This document shows positions 57,301 to 62,465 of a stretch of 64,000 nt of DNA, piece after piece. Each line of letters begins with the position of its first letter. The first letter of the stretch is position 1. The notes under the pieces are model-generated. The model was given only the letters and a program-made list of their open reading frames with translations. It had not been told where the DNA came from and did no database searches. The translations under genes were made by a program, and so were the position numbers. Source of the DNA: Streptococcus downei MFe28 (GTDB taxonomy: Bacteria; Bacillota; Bacilli; Lactobacillales; Streptococcaceae); contig NZ_UHFA01000002.1 of NCBI RefSeq assembly GCF_900459175.1, positions 248,001-312,000 of the forward strand, in the 5' to 3' direction.

Positions 57301-58520
57301 TTGCCCAACAAAGAAATAAAGTCTTCTGAATATAAATTCTTTTTATATTGAAGTTTATAGGAAACATTATTTCCAATTTTTTGTAAAATGACAGATAGTT
57401 TGCCTGAAAAACAACAAAAGTCCCATGTTTTAATATTTGAAATGTATTCAGAGTCAAAGCCATCATAGTCATCATAAATATACGAATAATCAAATACCGT
57501 ATCATCGGATAGGGCATTGTCCCACTCTCTGGCAATAAGGTTATTAGGATACCCGATATTAAGATAGCCTTCCCAAATCTCATCTCTAATCTTTCCAATA
57601 ACACTGCTAAAAGATGTGCTGCTTTTAAATTGATACACTAGCGGATAATAATAAATGTAGCATCCAACAGCCTGCTCGTCTTCTTCCGTCTCTCTAAATG
57701 TAAACGGTGAGGACACCGCAAACTTTTCTTTATCTGTTACAAGACTGATTGTGGCCATAAAGACCGCCAAGTGAAACATATATTCGGACACTTCTAACGT
57801 TCGTGCGCAATCCTGAGAGCGAGCATACAGATCCTTGCCTAACAAAATATTGATTTCACCGCAATTATTTTTCTCTTCTATTACTTGATTGCTCTCTGAA
57901 AGATTTCTTATTATTTCCGGCGAAGAAATCCCCTTTGTAAGATTTGTCCAATACTCTTTTTCCAGACTATAGTCCCCATTTTCCAATTTACGATTTTCCC
58001 GTTCAATAAAATTGGAAAAGGTTTTATTGCTTTTAAAATTCACTTCCGGTGATTCATTTTTTACTAAAGCATCATACAAAGAAAACAACCTTTTTACAAA
58101 TAAATCAAGAGAGATACCATCAGAAATCATATGGTGCATAGACAGAACCAAAATATCCCGGCTCTCTTCTGCTTTGATATAGTTAACAGATAACAACGGT
58201 GCTTTAAAAAGATCGAAAGGAGTAGAATAAATTTCAGAAACAATTGCTTCGGTCTCTGCTTCAGTCTTGCTGTATACGGTTCTCACTGGAACATAGACAT
58301 CATCGTTTACTATCATGGATAGCTCATCATCTGAATTGACTGACATACTAAGAGCTTCTTGTTCAGCTGCAGCAAAATTAACTGCATATTCAAATTTTTC
58401 TATATCAAGACAATTAGCCATCTCTAAAGAAACAGAAATATTATAGTCTAAATGATGACCTGTACAACATTCATAATAAATGCCTTTTTGCATTTCACTC
58501 ATTTTTACGGAATAACTCAT
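42351..58520 (-). CDS. Hybrid NRPS-PKS megasynthase (three NRPS modules, two PKS modules)
   Basis: About 5,389 residues. Domains in order: C1 (HHMISDG ~132), A1 (core ~607), PCP1 (GGHS ~1006), KS1 (GCSTS Cys ~1239), AT1 (GHSIGE ~1683; HAFHT ~1781), ACP1 (GGDSM ~2003), C2 (HHIIADG ~2188), A2 (~2669), PCP2 (GGNS ~3061), KS2 (ACSTS ~3304), ~270-residue linker with no AT, ACP2 (GGDSL ~3873), C3 (HHIISDQ ~4057), A3 (~4521), PCP3 (GGTS ~4920), terminal C4 (DHIIFDG ~5135). There is no KR, DH, ER, E, MT or TE domain. HAFHT indicates malonyl for AT1. Codes read by eye: A1 DITNFGVMWK (unassigned), A2 DIYGLGLIWK (glycine-like), A3 DAFFLGVVFK (Ile/branched). ATG at 58520 fits an AAGAGGA site better than 58529. 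Confidence 0.93.
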   Translation of the reverse strand: MSYSVKMSEMQKGIYYECCTGHHLDYNISVSLEMANCLDIEKFEYAVNFAAAEQEALSMSVNSDDELSMIVNDDVYVPVRTVYSKTEAETEAIVSEIYSTPFDLFKAPLLSVNYIKAEESRDILVLSMHHMISDGISLDLFVKRLFSLYDALVKNESPEVNFKSNKTFSNFIERENRKLENGDYSLEKEYWTNLTKGISSPEIIRNLSESNQVIEEKNNCGEINILLGKDLYARSQDCARTLEVSEYMFHLAVFMATISLVTDKEKFAVSSPFTFRETEEDEQAVGCYIYYYPLVYQFKSSTSFSSVIGKIRDEIWEGYLNIGYPNNLIAREWDNALSDDTVFDYSYIYDDYDGFDSEYISNIKTWDFCCFSGKLSVILQKIGNNVSYKLQYKKNLYSEDFISLLGNRILRVLGAVCANPDIKIEDIDIFMPDEYALLEKYENETHFFDFKNECIADLFEEKVTGHLEKTAVITDDRTYSYKEINTMANHVAQTILETQDGSVSKVAALYMERSIEMVVTIIGILKAGWTFLPMDFSYTQDKIRYIEQDAAVDLFFTTDSHIEKLSEITKKPLISVQEVIKDSSEIANPIIKRNPKDLAYIEYTSGSTGEPKGVMIENASIVNTVKDLERRFPLQEKDVYMLKTSVTFDIFGTELYGWIVGKGALYILNAGLEMDIFAILDAIESNKISHINFVPSMLQIFLDCLEDETNIEKVQSLKWIFTGGEAINHNLVRRFLDLNLHATLENVYGPTEATMWASNYKLDHVDDSLNVPIGKALNEYRLYVVNKNMKKLPVMVPGELCISGPGLARGYLNKSELMQKVFVENPFYQKGEEEYYKKLYKTGDLVRMLPDGNYEFLGRKDTQVKINGIRIELGEIEAVFSRYAGISNVVAMLDDTVESNVKVVLFYCSAHGEIDEDKLAEFAEENLSLALIPSKYVFLDKIPRTLSEKVDRNSLQKMLKTAHETSKRVSTPQNILEKEILAVWKEILGNAFISVDDNFFNVGGHSIALIKVHQLLCQRLKRTFPITVLLNNPTIEGMAKVLSTDGSKNNEDSSEKMMVDSGAILDDIAIVGMAINVPGADSLHEFWDNLVAETDCIYDYTIEELEALGIDDKLINNPNYVKRKGRINGIDYFDNTFFHLSPGEVNMMSPQLRVLYKGVFQAMEDAGMSDGRYNSRTGVYVGASDDFVWYQDKLFGNERYSDTYQIYTQSTNHFMATRISHMFDLKGPAMSILTGCSTSLVTVHTAAKALQSKECDVAIAGGVTVELPNEGGYLYEPNLMFSKDGKCKPFDDKADGTIFSNGMGVVVLKRLTEARKDNDHIYALIKGSAIRNDGKEKLSYTAPSATGQALAMKAAYEDAKISPSSIGYIEAHGTGTKLGDPIEIDSLSSVFGNSKTDKPCIIGSVKGNIGHTDTAAGVVGLIKTALCLDNKYIPGTLNYETPNQNIDFEHTNFRVNKHGKPWTINKDDLPRRAAINSFGVGGTNVHIILEEDFSLKKHPNEEGNDRALFALSAASRKSLDYNMDSVAQYAKQSHVMDRNNMAWSLLNGRKDFLDNRGFFIIDNDGIAEKFSQKEFCFRENNKICFLFTGQGSQYQGMGRDLFKNHDSKVCEIYRKYVNKILDLLTEEEKKTLEQLLYGNDGSEQINQTQYSQLALFVTEYAMASTLTAFGIQPDILLGHSIGEVTAAAFAGVWRLEDAVKVVKQRGAFMQAQQEGAMLSVAIPREKADGYVSQVNDVWFSLNNTTNSCVIGGKKDRISQLQKLLEKDGIDSSILKTSHAFHTPMMEEASKAFKTLLQDIEMFEPRYPIIADLNGEYAQKGQLTDPDYWAMQIIKPVEFEAALSNALQEKNIIFFELAGRTLCSFVNKHYQKQVSHLCIACLRHPKETKNDVEVFLGALGKAWCAGVPVDLLHLFDKNNNKRVYIPPYCFDEKEFPVDDNHHTVKQTALHDKADNINYTEKVSLLKGREELSDAVIAAFKEVFEINDINLQSDFFKVGGDSMQAASLAAILGKGTGQQVTVAEIFSNTTPEALTELLLAKGQLPETDDQIQKINPVESREYYLTTPAQQRIYTLYMMDNKNLAYNLPSATMITGKLNIDKVKEACQKLIKRHDILRTSFEVVDNEVVQKINDACQLPVEVELATNSFDLSKIASEFIRPFSLDKAPLMRVKIIQHEEETLLLFDVHHIIADGTAVELLTRDFNEFYAGNLELKPLDIQYKDYAVWLEAYSKSDIIKQQKTYWLDNLSGELPILELESDYERPDVKSGEGKRFSFDISKSLSDAITIRAKELGVTNNILMMSAWNLVMAKYSGASDLIIGTSVSGRTNEAIKECIGMFVNMLAIRTFPQKDKTLYDYIQEVKYYITKALENQDFQFDTLVDSLSISRQSNRSPLFDVCFDYHNIEQFDLSLEGLTFKQEELDTGKIDYDLVLTCSEDSSHSISAFIDYSTALFSAETVGAYADSLIAILEQISFVDIDDTRECCIKDLHLTSEAELTAIETFNTLSQKSWNYNQSIISLLEKQVSLKNTETAIINSDGIEFSYKEVYEKIENLSLKLLKAGATKGSRICIVPERNENMIIALWAVMRIGATYVPIDVSYPKDRILEICSQSKASIVLGEAHRKSSFAERYQFIALDKEEAVESKNNITLPSVAELGSDPEELAYILFTSGSTGKPKGVKVTRKSLLNFIHDTIEKGLIGKSEDRVFSLTSPAFDIFGYEAIATLCSGSSLYICSSLEQLDAKKAGEKIVKYQLNHILGSVSRLRAFAENKEFASALAHLKYILAGGETFPVSFLNFLKSYTDARIFNLYGPTETTIWSTVKELTNADTVSIGKAIANTSLYIADKNGVTLPRGAWGELCIAGDGVADGYIDNEEETLKHFTHHKELQNLRIYKTGDRGRMLYDGEIELSGRLDYQVKVHGCRIELTEVEKAVLQCPLVSHAVALVDKNDVNDQLILFYTGTKDSEKEIKSFIAKTLPVYMIADKIIYLDEMPLNINGKTDRAALQLKLSNEDDEKHAQADQANGISRNVTSSDILAIWYDILHDNTITKDDNFFEAGGNSYSLMLVANRMSDLLGKTIELTLLFEYPTVNGISKYLNLDDELGVSAANTESVAAEEHSKQDMSITQQEQTLQSNQVAVVGLAGTFPGAGSVREFWNNILQGQESIKNVTEEELFASGISKIDIDNPNYVKAKGYLDSLDSFDYEFFGMTKRDAELMDPQIRLLMQCCYNALEDANCVVDKYDGDIALFAGSSSNFMWLSKFAAQEDIVNQFNTMTVNDKDFLTTQISYRLNLTGPSINVQTACSTSLVAICQAAQCILDGDAEMALAGGVSISFPQKEGYLWHENMIYSKDGHCRAFSDDASGTVSGDGCGIVVLKHLSRAMADGDAIYAVIDGFALNNDGVSKVGYTAPSVAGQKRVITKALAKSSATPKSIGYVEAHGTGTKLGDPIEVEALRQAWHSEQDSYCALGSVKSNVGHLDTAAGVASFIKTVNVLYHQVIPPQININKINPMLHLDSSPFYVSDKSMALSDRFNHAAVSSFGIGGTNAHVILRKKQMTDRMDINDDFGLFLISAKSEDSLLNTSKAVCNNISDNVADVAHTLAVGRREYPFRQAFVVSADSSRYDIAQNEEIFYVDDSVKKLTGICFTDTRDDIICDFARNLMISRARHEIVRDMRKLMSAFIEAEDDSITRITERVIYADRAINEGDFTPEELEITSKAIKEVLSRLVLNYNRADDDYFVVKSNASQEESMIKEPLKVFDRPIESQEFLMKLCGKLWVHGYPFNLEKMNPGKKCHVHGYVFKKNLLDSDVSLSSLSYLSEAAVSANSAQTPKEPAVVDNNNVSAVFQDIWKEILGENEFFDDRDFFDAGGDSLGVIRLASLIEKKLGVHLSQNEIFDAKTFGGIVDLIEKNRTFSPVQGEKMIANSINQEYEVTSSAQKRQYALQSIQKDSTAYNLAAAYIVDGTIDKLKIRNAVQQLADRHDSFRTSFYIKNGDIVQQIADTIDAPIVFEKQENITIQSCLDEFVKPFDLSKAPLVKMKVISLSKTKHYLLIDMHHIISDQSSLDILMKDFYKFYTGEAVDPLIFHYKDFAKWQNDKIQSGAVKKQLTYWMNQISEEAIQTGLQHDYLLPSERTYAGKKIRFNIGAGSKLNQFANKHQVTPYMVLFTALELLLWKYTGKDNFIIGTGIEGREKPELFNMMGMFVNTLPVCVNIDDKGSIEKQLQYTKKLIFSALENQDCQYEEIVDELRNELGITAPLINVLINYVTKGTQELEIDDLTLTPYESDDITAKFDLMFVIEKSEDNYAFQIEYATEMFSPETITQLGNRFITLLDIIINNAELKLEQLSIPLNNQERAIYAKVSNDRKSDSEKPLWKYFEESALQNSDKIAIKEGRKQLTYAQLLEKADILYTHLVNSGVNRGSRVSLVLDSGIEQIVAILAVLKAGASYVPIDSSFPQERIRYILKDSQSVGIITNKEYEGHYREEIDKIWNIDYIKEKASSCVDADEKICINDEAYVIYTSGTTGKPKGVSVSGKSILRIAYDMNFMSISAGDCILKLANFSFDASIFEIFTAILNGGYCLCVSKEGLLDLDAFKALIDSQKIHAAFFTTAFFNLIVDFNVDLLKGIDFILIGGEALSVRHMKKALEVVGSNHLINVYGPTETTVFATYYPVNDIADNAASIPIGHAITDTQLYVLDTSNRLLPSGIPGELCIGGSGVSNGYINDPERTKQHFQTLSFDTSVEGERIYHSGDRVIMREDGEIIYLGRIDSQVKINGFRIELGEIERYFKSIEGIKESAVIVKIDDREAKSLTAFYTISDDNYSYLTPDYIASYLKNLAPDYLIPSEIIKIDEMPLNVNRKIDKKKLSLLTNSKTLPAVESESKTKDLSIAYILSLFKEVLNSDDIQEKDNFFLSGGTSIKAIVLEQKLKTAGFDISVSEIINHPTAKELYNLHHFEHHIDDKEPSKEQPLKQVTAAELYGLSEYIYYSLTIIGEMMGKMENRNEFPMTPIQKLQKNIVNRASGMSFNIRTNKGETVIRTALAEEILRHQLLHSSINVQEERLSEKNVNISKEELAQYIPYKDMSAYDQLSTERFENIIYERLLAEDFSGDDMPWKLCLIKEDNENYMVLWGIDHIIFDGMSSNIIKDELLLLINGQVDKLPKVQKYSDYEQDIRRVASSSQETSLLISWLKQNKECMAIFNQNSGDVKSIELTLPIDNKSDNLVMFTLQNVISLLSRYLAKDEIPLMLVEYGRHINSHDYHSCVGEFLDLIPLIINQRIDNDNFEKLLKNHQGKNSVSQLIKAINKQEFIYHGIGQFLIWNYQGYVSSRDRDAYKKANPLQDGHASIAEIGITAGYDDESIFIHIESQNGLDEKKLMKAMSKTQLEISRP

Positions 58521-58586
58521 GACACACATCCTCTTAACAATTTAGCTTTTAGCAGTTAAATAAAATTCTTGCCTCACTTTTGCTTA

Positions 58587-59057
58587 TCAGTGCCAGATTT
58601 TACTGGCATAAATGTATAAAACAGTTAGTATTATCTGATAAATGATATCAATGATAATATTGCCAATGTCATTTTTAGTTGTTTTACCCAATCTTTTCAT
58701 CTCTGCCACATGCGACCACAATCCGCTGACCCCATAAATATACATATTAATCAGTGTTCCTAGCCAAAACCCTTCCTTAAACCAAATACACAAAACTCCC
58801 ATAATCCCAAGGCCTAATTGAGAAAATCCATATTTAATTTGAAACGGTCCGCCTGGCCAGCCAAGACTCTGTGCATTTTCATCCGCTTTAATAATATTGG
58901 TTATCAAACCAATGATGCCCAATAATCCGAAAGTTACAACATACTGATGCAGCAATAAATAATAAGAAATAGTTGATAGATCACCAAAACCGCCAATAAC
59001 AATCAGATGAATAAAACCCGTAACAAATCCTGCTGCAATCAATACTAAAATAAACAT
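58587..59057 (-). CDS. Four-helix membrane protein of unknown function
   Basis: A 156-residue hydrophobic protein with about four membrane segments, a conserved-looking central motif QSLGWPGGPFQIKYGFSQLGLGI, and a positively charged loop (AEMKRLGKTTK) before the last helix. It resembles small membrane proteins of the DUF6790 type, but that call is tentative. It has a strong AAAGGAG site and precedes the megasynthase gene by about 60 bp in the same transcript direction. Immunity or transport assistance is possible; nothing shows it. Confidence 0.65.
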   Translation of the reverse strand: MFILVLIAAGFVTGFIHLIVIGGFGDLSTISYYLLLHQYVVTFGLLGIIGLITNIIKADENAQSLGWPGGPFQIKYGFSQLGLGIMGVLCIWFKEGFWLGTLINMYIYGVSGLWSHVAEMKRLGKTTKNDIGNIIIDIIYQIILTVLYIYASKIWH

Positions 59058-59200
59058 CTTTCTTCTCCTTTTTCAATAAAATCTATAATATAATAAATAC
59101 TCAACTACTCTGTTTTAAGCAATCTTCCACCCCTACTAAACTGTTCACTAAAAAGGCTATTTCCAAAAAATAATACTTAATAAAGCTGAATATTAGACAG

Positions 59201-59253
59201 AAACCGAACTTATTCTCCTGTTATCTTAGTTAGAGGGTCTATAAGTTCGGTTT
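59201..59253. promoter_or_regulatory. Perfect 13-bp inverted repeat in the operon's first intergenic gap
   Basis: AAACCGAACTTAT (59201-59213) and ATAAGTTCGGTTT (59241-59253) are exact reverse complements with a 27-nt loop. They lie in the 241-bp gap between the first thioesterase gene and the membrane protein gene. It could be an attenuator, a processing hairpin, an operator or an old IS end; on the plus strand the stem is followed by a short T run. Confidence 0.6.
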
Positions 59254-59298
59254 TTACAAATTAAAATATCTAGAATGTTGCTTTTTCAGTGGACTCAC

Positions 59299-60006
59299 TC
59301 ATACATCTATATGTTTTTGGATTATATCAGCCATGTAATCAGTCACTTCTTTCATCTTTTCAAAAATATAAAAATGTTTTCCTTCAAATTTTATACTGTC
59401 ACAACTGCCCAAAGTCAATTTCTCCCAATCATAGAATCCCTTACTCAGCAACGGGTCTGATTCTCCGCCTAATACAGAGATATCAACACTCATTTTTTCT
59501 CTACCTAATGCTGGCTGATATTTTTCCATTATTTCATAATCTGATCGTAAGATAGGCAAAAAGATTTTTCTTAATTTTTTGACTTTAAATATTTTCTTGG
59601 GTGCTTCGTGATTTTTCATAATATATTCACTAAACGCCTGATCATCTAAATTAATAACACTTAAATCTTGCTTGGTAAAAGGCGAACGATTGCCTGAAAA
59701 AAAGATATAGATTGGAAGGGGCAGCTCTTCGCTAAGGATTCGATAATATAGTTCATATGTCAACCAACTGCCCATACTGTGCCCGAATAAAATATAAGGT
59801 CCTTCACAAATAATGTCTTTTATTTGGATATAAATATCATCTACAGCTTCGTGAAAAGAGTTATATAATTTTTCACGAGCTCTTCCTCCTCTACCGGATA
59901 GCTCAACAAAATGAAATTCAAATAATTCGGGTTTGTATTTTTTAAATTTATAATAAGCTGAAGCCATTCCACCTGCGTGGGGAATGACAATAACATTTAT
60001 CTTCAT
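59299..60006 (-). CDS. Type II thioesterase (NRPS/PKS editing), copy 1
   Basis: A 235-residue alpha/beta-hydrolase: VIPHAGGMASAYYKF oxyanion segment, LSGRGGRAREKLY, nucleophile FGHSMGSW (Ser near residue 75), VLGGESDPLLSK with the catalytic Asp, and FEGKHFYIFEKM with His. It is typical of standalone editing thioesterases in NRPS clusters. It is the first minus-strand gene of the cluster, with an AGAAGGAGA ribosome site. It shares only motif-level similarity with copy 2, so the two probably have different substrates. Confidence 0.9.
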   Translation of the reverse strand: MKINVIVIPHAGGMASAYYKFKKYKPELFEFHFVELSGRGGRAREKLYNSFHEAVDDIYIQIKDIICEGPYILFGHSMGSWLTYELYYRILSEELPLPIYIFFSGNRSPFTKQDLSVINLDDQAFSEYIMKNHEAPKKIFKVKKLRKIFLPILRSDYEIMEKYQPALGREKMSVDISVLGGESDPLLSKGFYDWEKLTLGSCDSIKFEGKHFYIFEKMKEVTDYMADIIQKHIDV

Positions 60007-60030
60007 TTTTCTCCTTCTAAAACATGCTTG

Positions 60031-60069
60031 ATCCGTTAGTAGTTACAAACAAACCAAATGCTAACGGAT
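60031..60069. promoter_or_regulatory. Inverted repeat upstream of the cluster's first gene
   Basis: ATCCGTTAG (60031-60039) and CTAACGGAT (60061-60069) are exact reverse complements, centre to centre 30 bp, and lie 25-63 bp upstream of the first thioesterase ATG. This is a candidate operator or leader hairpin controlling the whole cluster. I do not see a convincing -35/-10 pair. Confidence 0.5.
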
Positions 60070-60088
60070 ATCACAATTAACATCTTTT

Positions 60089-60688
60089 ACTCGCAGTGCT
60101 AGTTAATTTCAAACCACGATAAAAAGGCCAAAAGGACTATACTGTAAGTGACAAAACAAACAGGAGGTTAGTCCAAATGAGCCACTTACAATATAGATAG
60201 CTTTCCTCTGCCTCTTTGCCGGTTTGTTCGTACCTATAAAGCAAAAATCTTCAACAAGATAGCTAATATTAGCTATAATGCTTCTAAGCATCTATGACTT
60301 TGCGGATTTAAGATCCACATGCTGGTAACCCTATCAGGTTATATTCTGAATTATGTTGTCACACCAGCTTCAGTCTAGGATATCAAAGTAGTTGATGACT
60401 TGTTAGAAAATTGTGAGCAATCGGCGATTTGAGCAGATTTAGGCTACCTTACTTAGTCAGGGACTTAAGGGGTATTAAAACAGAGAGGGTATCATCACCT
60501 ACGGACACCTTTACGTCACAATATGAATAGAGCCAGCAACAAAACAATTGTGAGCTGATGGCAATGAGACGAACGATTGAACCTCGTTTCTCAGAACTCT
60601 GTGCTCTGTCTGATATTGAACAAACACTGACCAGAGGCCCTACGGGACTACAATTTGAGATACTTCAAAATTAACTAACACCACGAGT
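60089..60688 (+). mobile_element. IS982-family copy, internally deleted and decayed
   Basis: The ends ACTCGCAGTGCTAGTT (60089-60104) and AACTAACACCACGAGT (60673-60688) are diverged IS982 inverted repeats. A perfect 7-bp target duplication ATCTTTT flanks it (60082-60088 and 60689-60695). The interior keeps the start MSHLQY and later pieces (FPLPLC, NYVVTPAS, RRTIEPRFSELC) but about 350 bp are missing and stops are frequent. It marks the right border of the biosynthetic cluster and is clearly older than the copy at 14740. Confidence 0.9.
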
Positions 60689-60696
60689 ATCTTTTG

Positions 60697-61584
60697 TTAG
60701 TTGTTATGCCTATCTTTAACGATAGTCAGTTCATTTCTGATACCATTGACTTCAATATGATTTTCTGAATCTTGAAAAGAAAAATCCTCTGTCTTATTCC
60801 CATCTTCCTCAAAAGACAGTTTTGTAGCCAATCCCTTCTTAACGGCTGCGAACGAGTAATCTGCAGGAATATAAATTTTAGAGGCAGCAGATACCTGATT
60901 GATAGCAATATCACCCTTATATGCTATTACTGTTACAATCATATCTAGTTTACTGTTCAGTTCGATTTGTCCCTCACCGCCATTAATAATGACTCTAGGA
61001 ACCTTGCCATCTAATTCAAAGTTTTTGCTCCAACTATCAATGAGTTCTAATTCTTGACATTTTACAGAAAGTTCTGTATCTCTAAGATACTTTTTTGGTA
61101 AATCAATAAAAATAGTCAGTTCTTCTTTGGCCACAGATTCTGTTAAAGGACTGAGCCTTCTTAAACTAACATCAATTTTTCCCTTGATATCATCTATTTT
61201 AATTTTTGTAACTTCTGCTAAATCTTCTATGCTATTACTGACTAAGCGAACCTGAAGTTTTTCACCCTCAACAGACCTTAGAACAACGTGATCCGCAGTT
61301 CCCAGTCTAATGTCAAAATGTTTTTTACCTTCAATATCGTATTCTGTATAACTTTCATATAGAAAATCTTTCTGAGATACCGCGACTTTTTTTTCCAAAA
61401 GCAAATCATCAATCGAAACCTGAAATAAGTCAGAAATAGCTTTCAAATTTGTAATGTCAGGCATTCCAGCTCCAGATTCCCATTTAGTAATAGCCTGTCG
61501 AGATACATTAATCTTCTCTGCCATCTTTTCCTGTGATAAGCCTAGTTGTTTTCGATATTCTTTCAACACTTTCTCAAATGTCAT
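60697..61584 (-). CDS. XRE-family regulator with C-terminal DUF4097-like domain
   Basis: A 295-residue protein: N-terminal Cro/CI helix-turn-helix (LGLSQEKMAEKINVSRQAITKWESGAGMPDI) followed, from about residue 80, by a repetitive beta-rich domain of the DUF4097/adhesin-like type (DHVVLRSVEGEKLQVRLVSN, IAINQVSAASKIYIPADYSFAAVKKG). No membrane segment. ATG at 61584 has an AAGGAG ribosome site. It is divergent from a 20-residue peptide gene that has a dyad near its promoter, so it may control that gene; control of the adjacent cluster is possible but not shown. Confidence 0.85.
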   Translation of the reverse strand: MTFEKVLKEYRKQLGLSQEKMAEKINVSRQAITKWESGAGMPDITNLKAISDLFQVSIDDLLLEKKVAVSQKDFLYESYTEYDIEGKKHFDIRLGTADHVVLRSVEGEKLQVRLVSNSIEDLAEVTKIKIDDIKGKIDVSLRRLSPLTESVAKEELTIFIDLPKKYLRDTELSVKCQELELIDSWSKNFELDGKVPRVIINGGEGQIELNSKLDMIVTVIAYKGDIAINQVSAASKIYIPADYSFAAVKKGLATKLSFEEDGNKTEDFSFQDSENHIEVNGIRNELTIVKDRHNN

Positions 61585-61841
61585 GACTGCACTCCTTCCA
61601 GAATCTTTTATTGGGTGATAAGTCTCATACTTTACTCGCTACGTATAATAGCCTCAACTAAAAGTAAATGGGCTTTCTAAGTTCAACTATTCTGTTTAAT
61701 AAAACCTTCTTTTTAAGAATTTTTATTTACAGTTGTTTACTGTTTATCGCTTTCCCAATGAGCTATCTGTCAATTGGTCACCATCTATAAACAAAAGCTT
61801 ATAGTATTAACTATAGCATCGTTTTGTTTTACATTTAAAAA

Positions 61842-61887
61842 TTCTCAAATCTGATTTTTTACTTTTACTTTTTTTCATATTTGAGAA
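61842..61887. promoter_or_regulatory. 9-bp inverted repeat next to a possible promoter
   Basis: TTCTCAAAT (61842-61850) and ATTTGAGAA (61879-61887) are exact reverse complements. The right arm overlaps TTGAGA (61881-61886), a possible -35 element spaced 17 bp from TATTAG, upstream of the peptide gene. Candidate operator for the divergent XRE regulator. Confidence 0.45.
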
Positions 61888-61939
61888 AAGCGTCTTTAAA
61901 CACTATTAGCAGCTATAACGAAAGCAGGAGGTGTTAAAT

Positions 61940-62002
61940 ATGTTGAAAAAATTAATCTTACTTTCTTTATGTTGGCCAATTCTTTTGCTCCCACTTCTAT
62001 AG
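61940..62002 (+). CDS. 20-residue hydrophobic peptide
   Basis: ATG at 61940 with a strong GCAGGAGG ribosome site 9 nt upstream encodes MLKKLILLSLCWPILLLPLL and stops at TAG 62000. The peptide has two lysines, then an almost uninterrupted hydrophobic stretch with one Cys, Trp and two Pro. It has a candidate promoter and dyad upstream and a terminator downstream, so it forms its own small unit. It could be a signalling-peptide precursor, a membrane-active toxin-like peptide, or a chance frame; no family recognised. Confidence 0.45.
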   Translation: MLKKLILLSLCWPILLLPLL

Positions 62003-62059
62003 TTGAGAAATCTTTACTTTCTTAACTATTAATTGCTATACAGAAAACATGTTAAAATT

Positions 62060-62104
62060 AGTAGTGGAGAACTCTCCTATGGAAGAGGACTTCACTACTT
62101 TTTT
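62060..62104 (+). terminator. Terminator after the small peptide gene
   Basis: AGTAGTG (62060-62066) pairs with CACTACT (62093-62099), with further partial pairing inside, followed by six Ts. Confidence 0.65.
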
Positions 62105-62465
62105 GTTTGTGCTAAAGTAGAGTCGTCTTGTTAATCAGTCTTTTAAACGCTAGATATCGTACAAAAACTGGCAAAATACTTGTTTTAGTGGGAATATGTT
62201 CAAGGTATATGGAACGAAGTAACGTCATGTATTGAAAATGAGATAACTAAAACAAAAGATAAGGCAGTAATCATGACTAACCACTACATTATTAATTATA
62301 GTCAAGTGAAACAAGAGCAGGACAAAAAAGCCTCAGAAAAGAGCTTGGGACAAAACCATCCCTCAGCCAACGAAAAAGCAACGGTTTTGATGCCGTTGCT
62401 TTTTGCTTGACATAGGTAGTCTTGATAAAATATCGTTGACAAAAAAATAATAGAAAGGCTACCTC

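Larger units (their letters stand above)
61585..62465. other. 880-bp region between the XRE regulator and the IS1182 transposase
   Basis: It contains the divergent promoter region, the dyad, the 20-residue peptide gene and its terminator (entered separately). Beyond 62105 I see only a plus-strand fragment without ribosome site (near 62188-62330, WEYVQGIWNEVTSCIENE..., possibly a gene remnant) and a hairpin AAAGCAACGG/CCGTTGCTTT near 62380-62403 that precedes the transposase. Confidence 0.5.

Noticed and set aside
59201..59253. Simple terminator after the first thioesterase gene
   Set aside because: In the minus direction the stem is not followed by a T run, and the downstream genes would then need a separate promoter; kept as a regulatory hairpin of unknown function.
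62273..62400. Small plus-strand frame starting MTNHYIINYSQ
   Set aside because: No ribosome site, and it runs into the hairpin before the IS1182 transposase; more likely a fragment.
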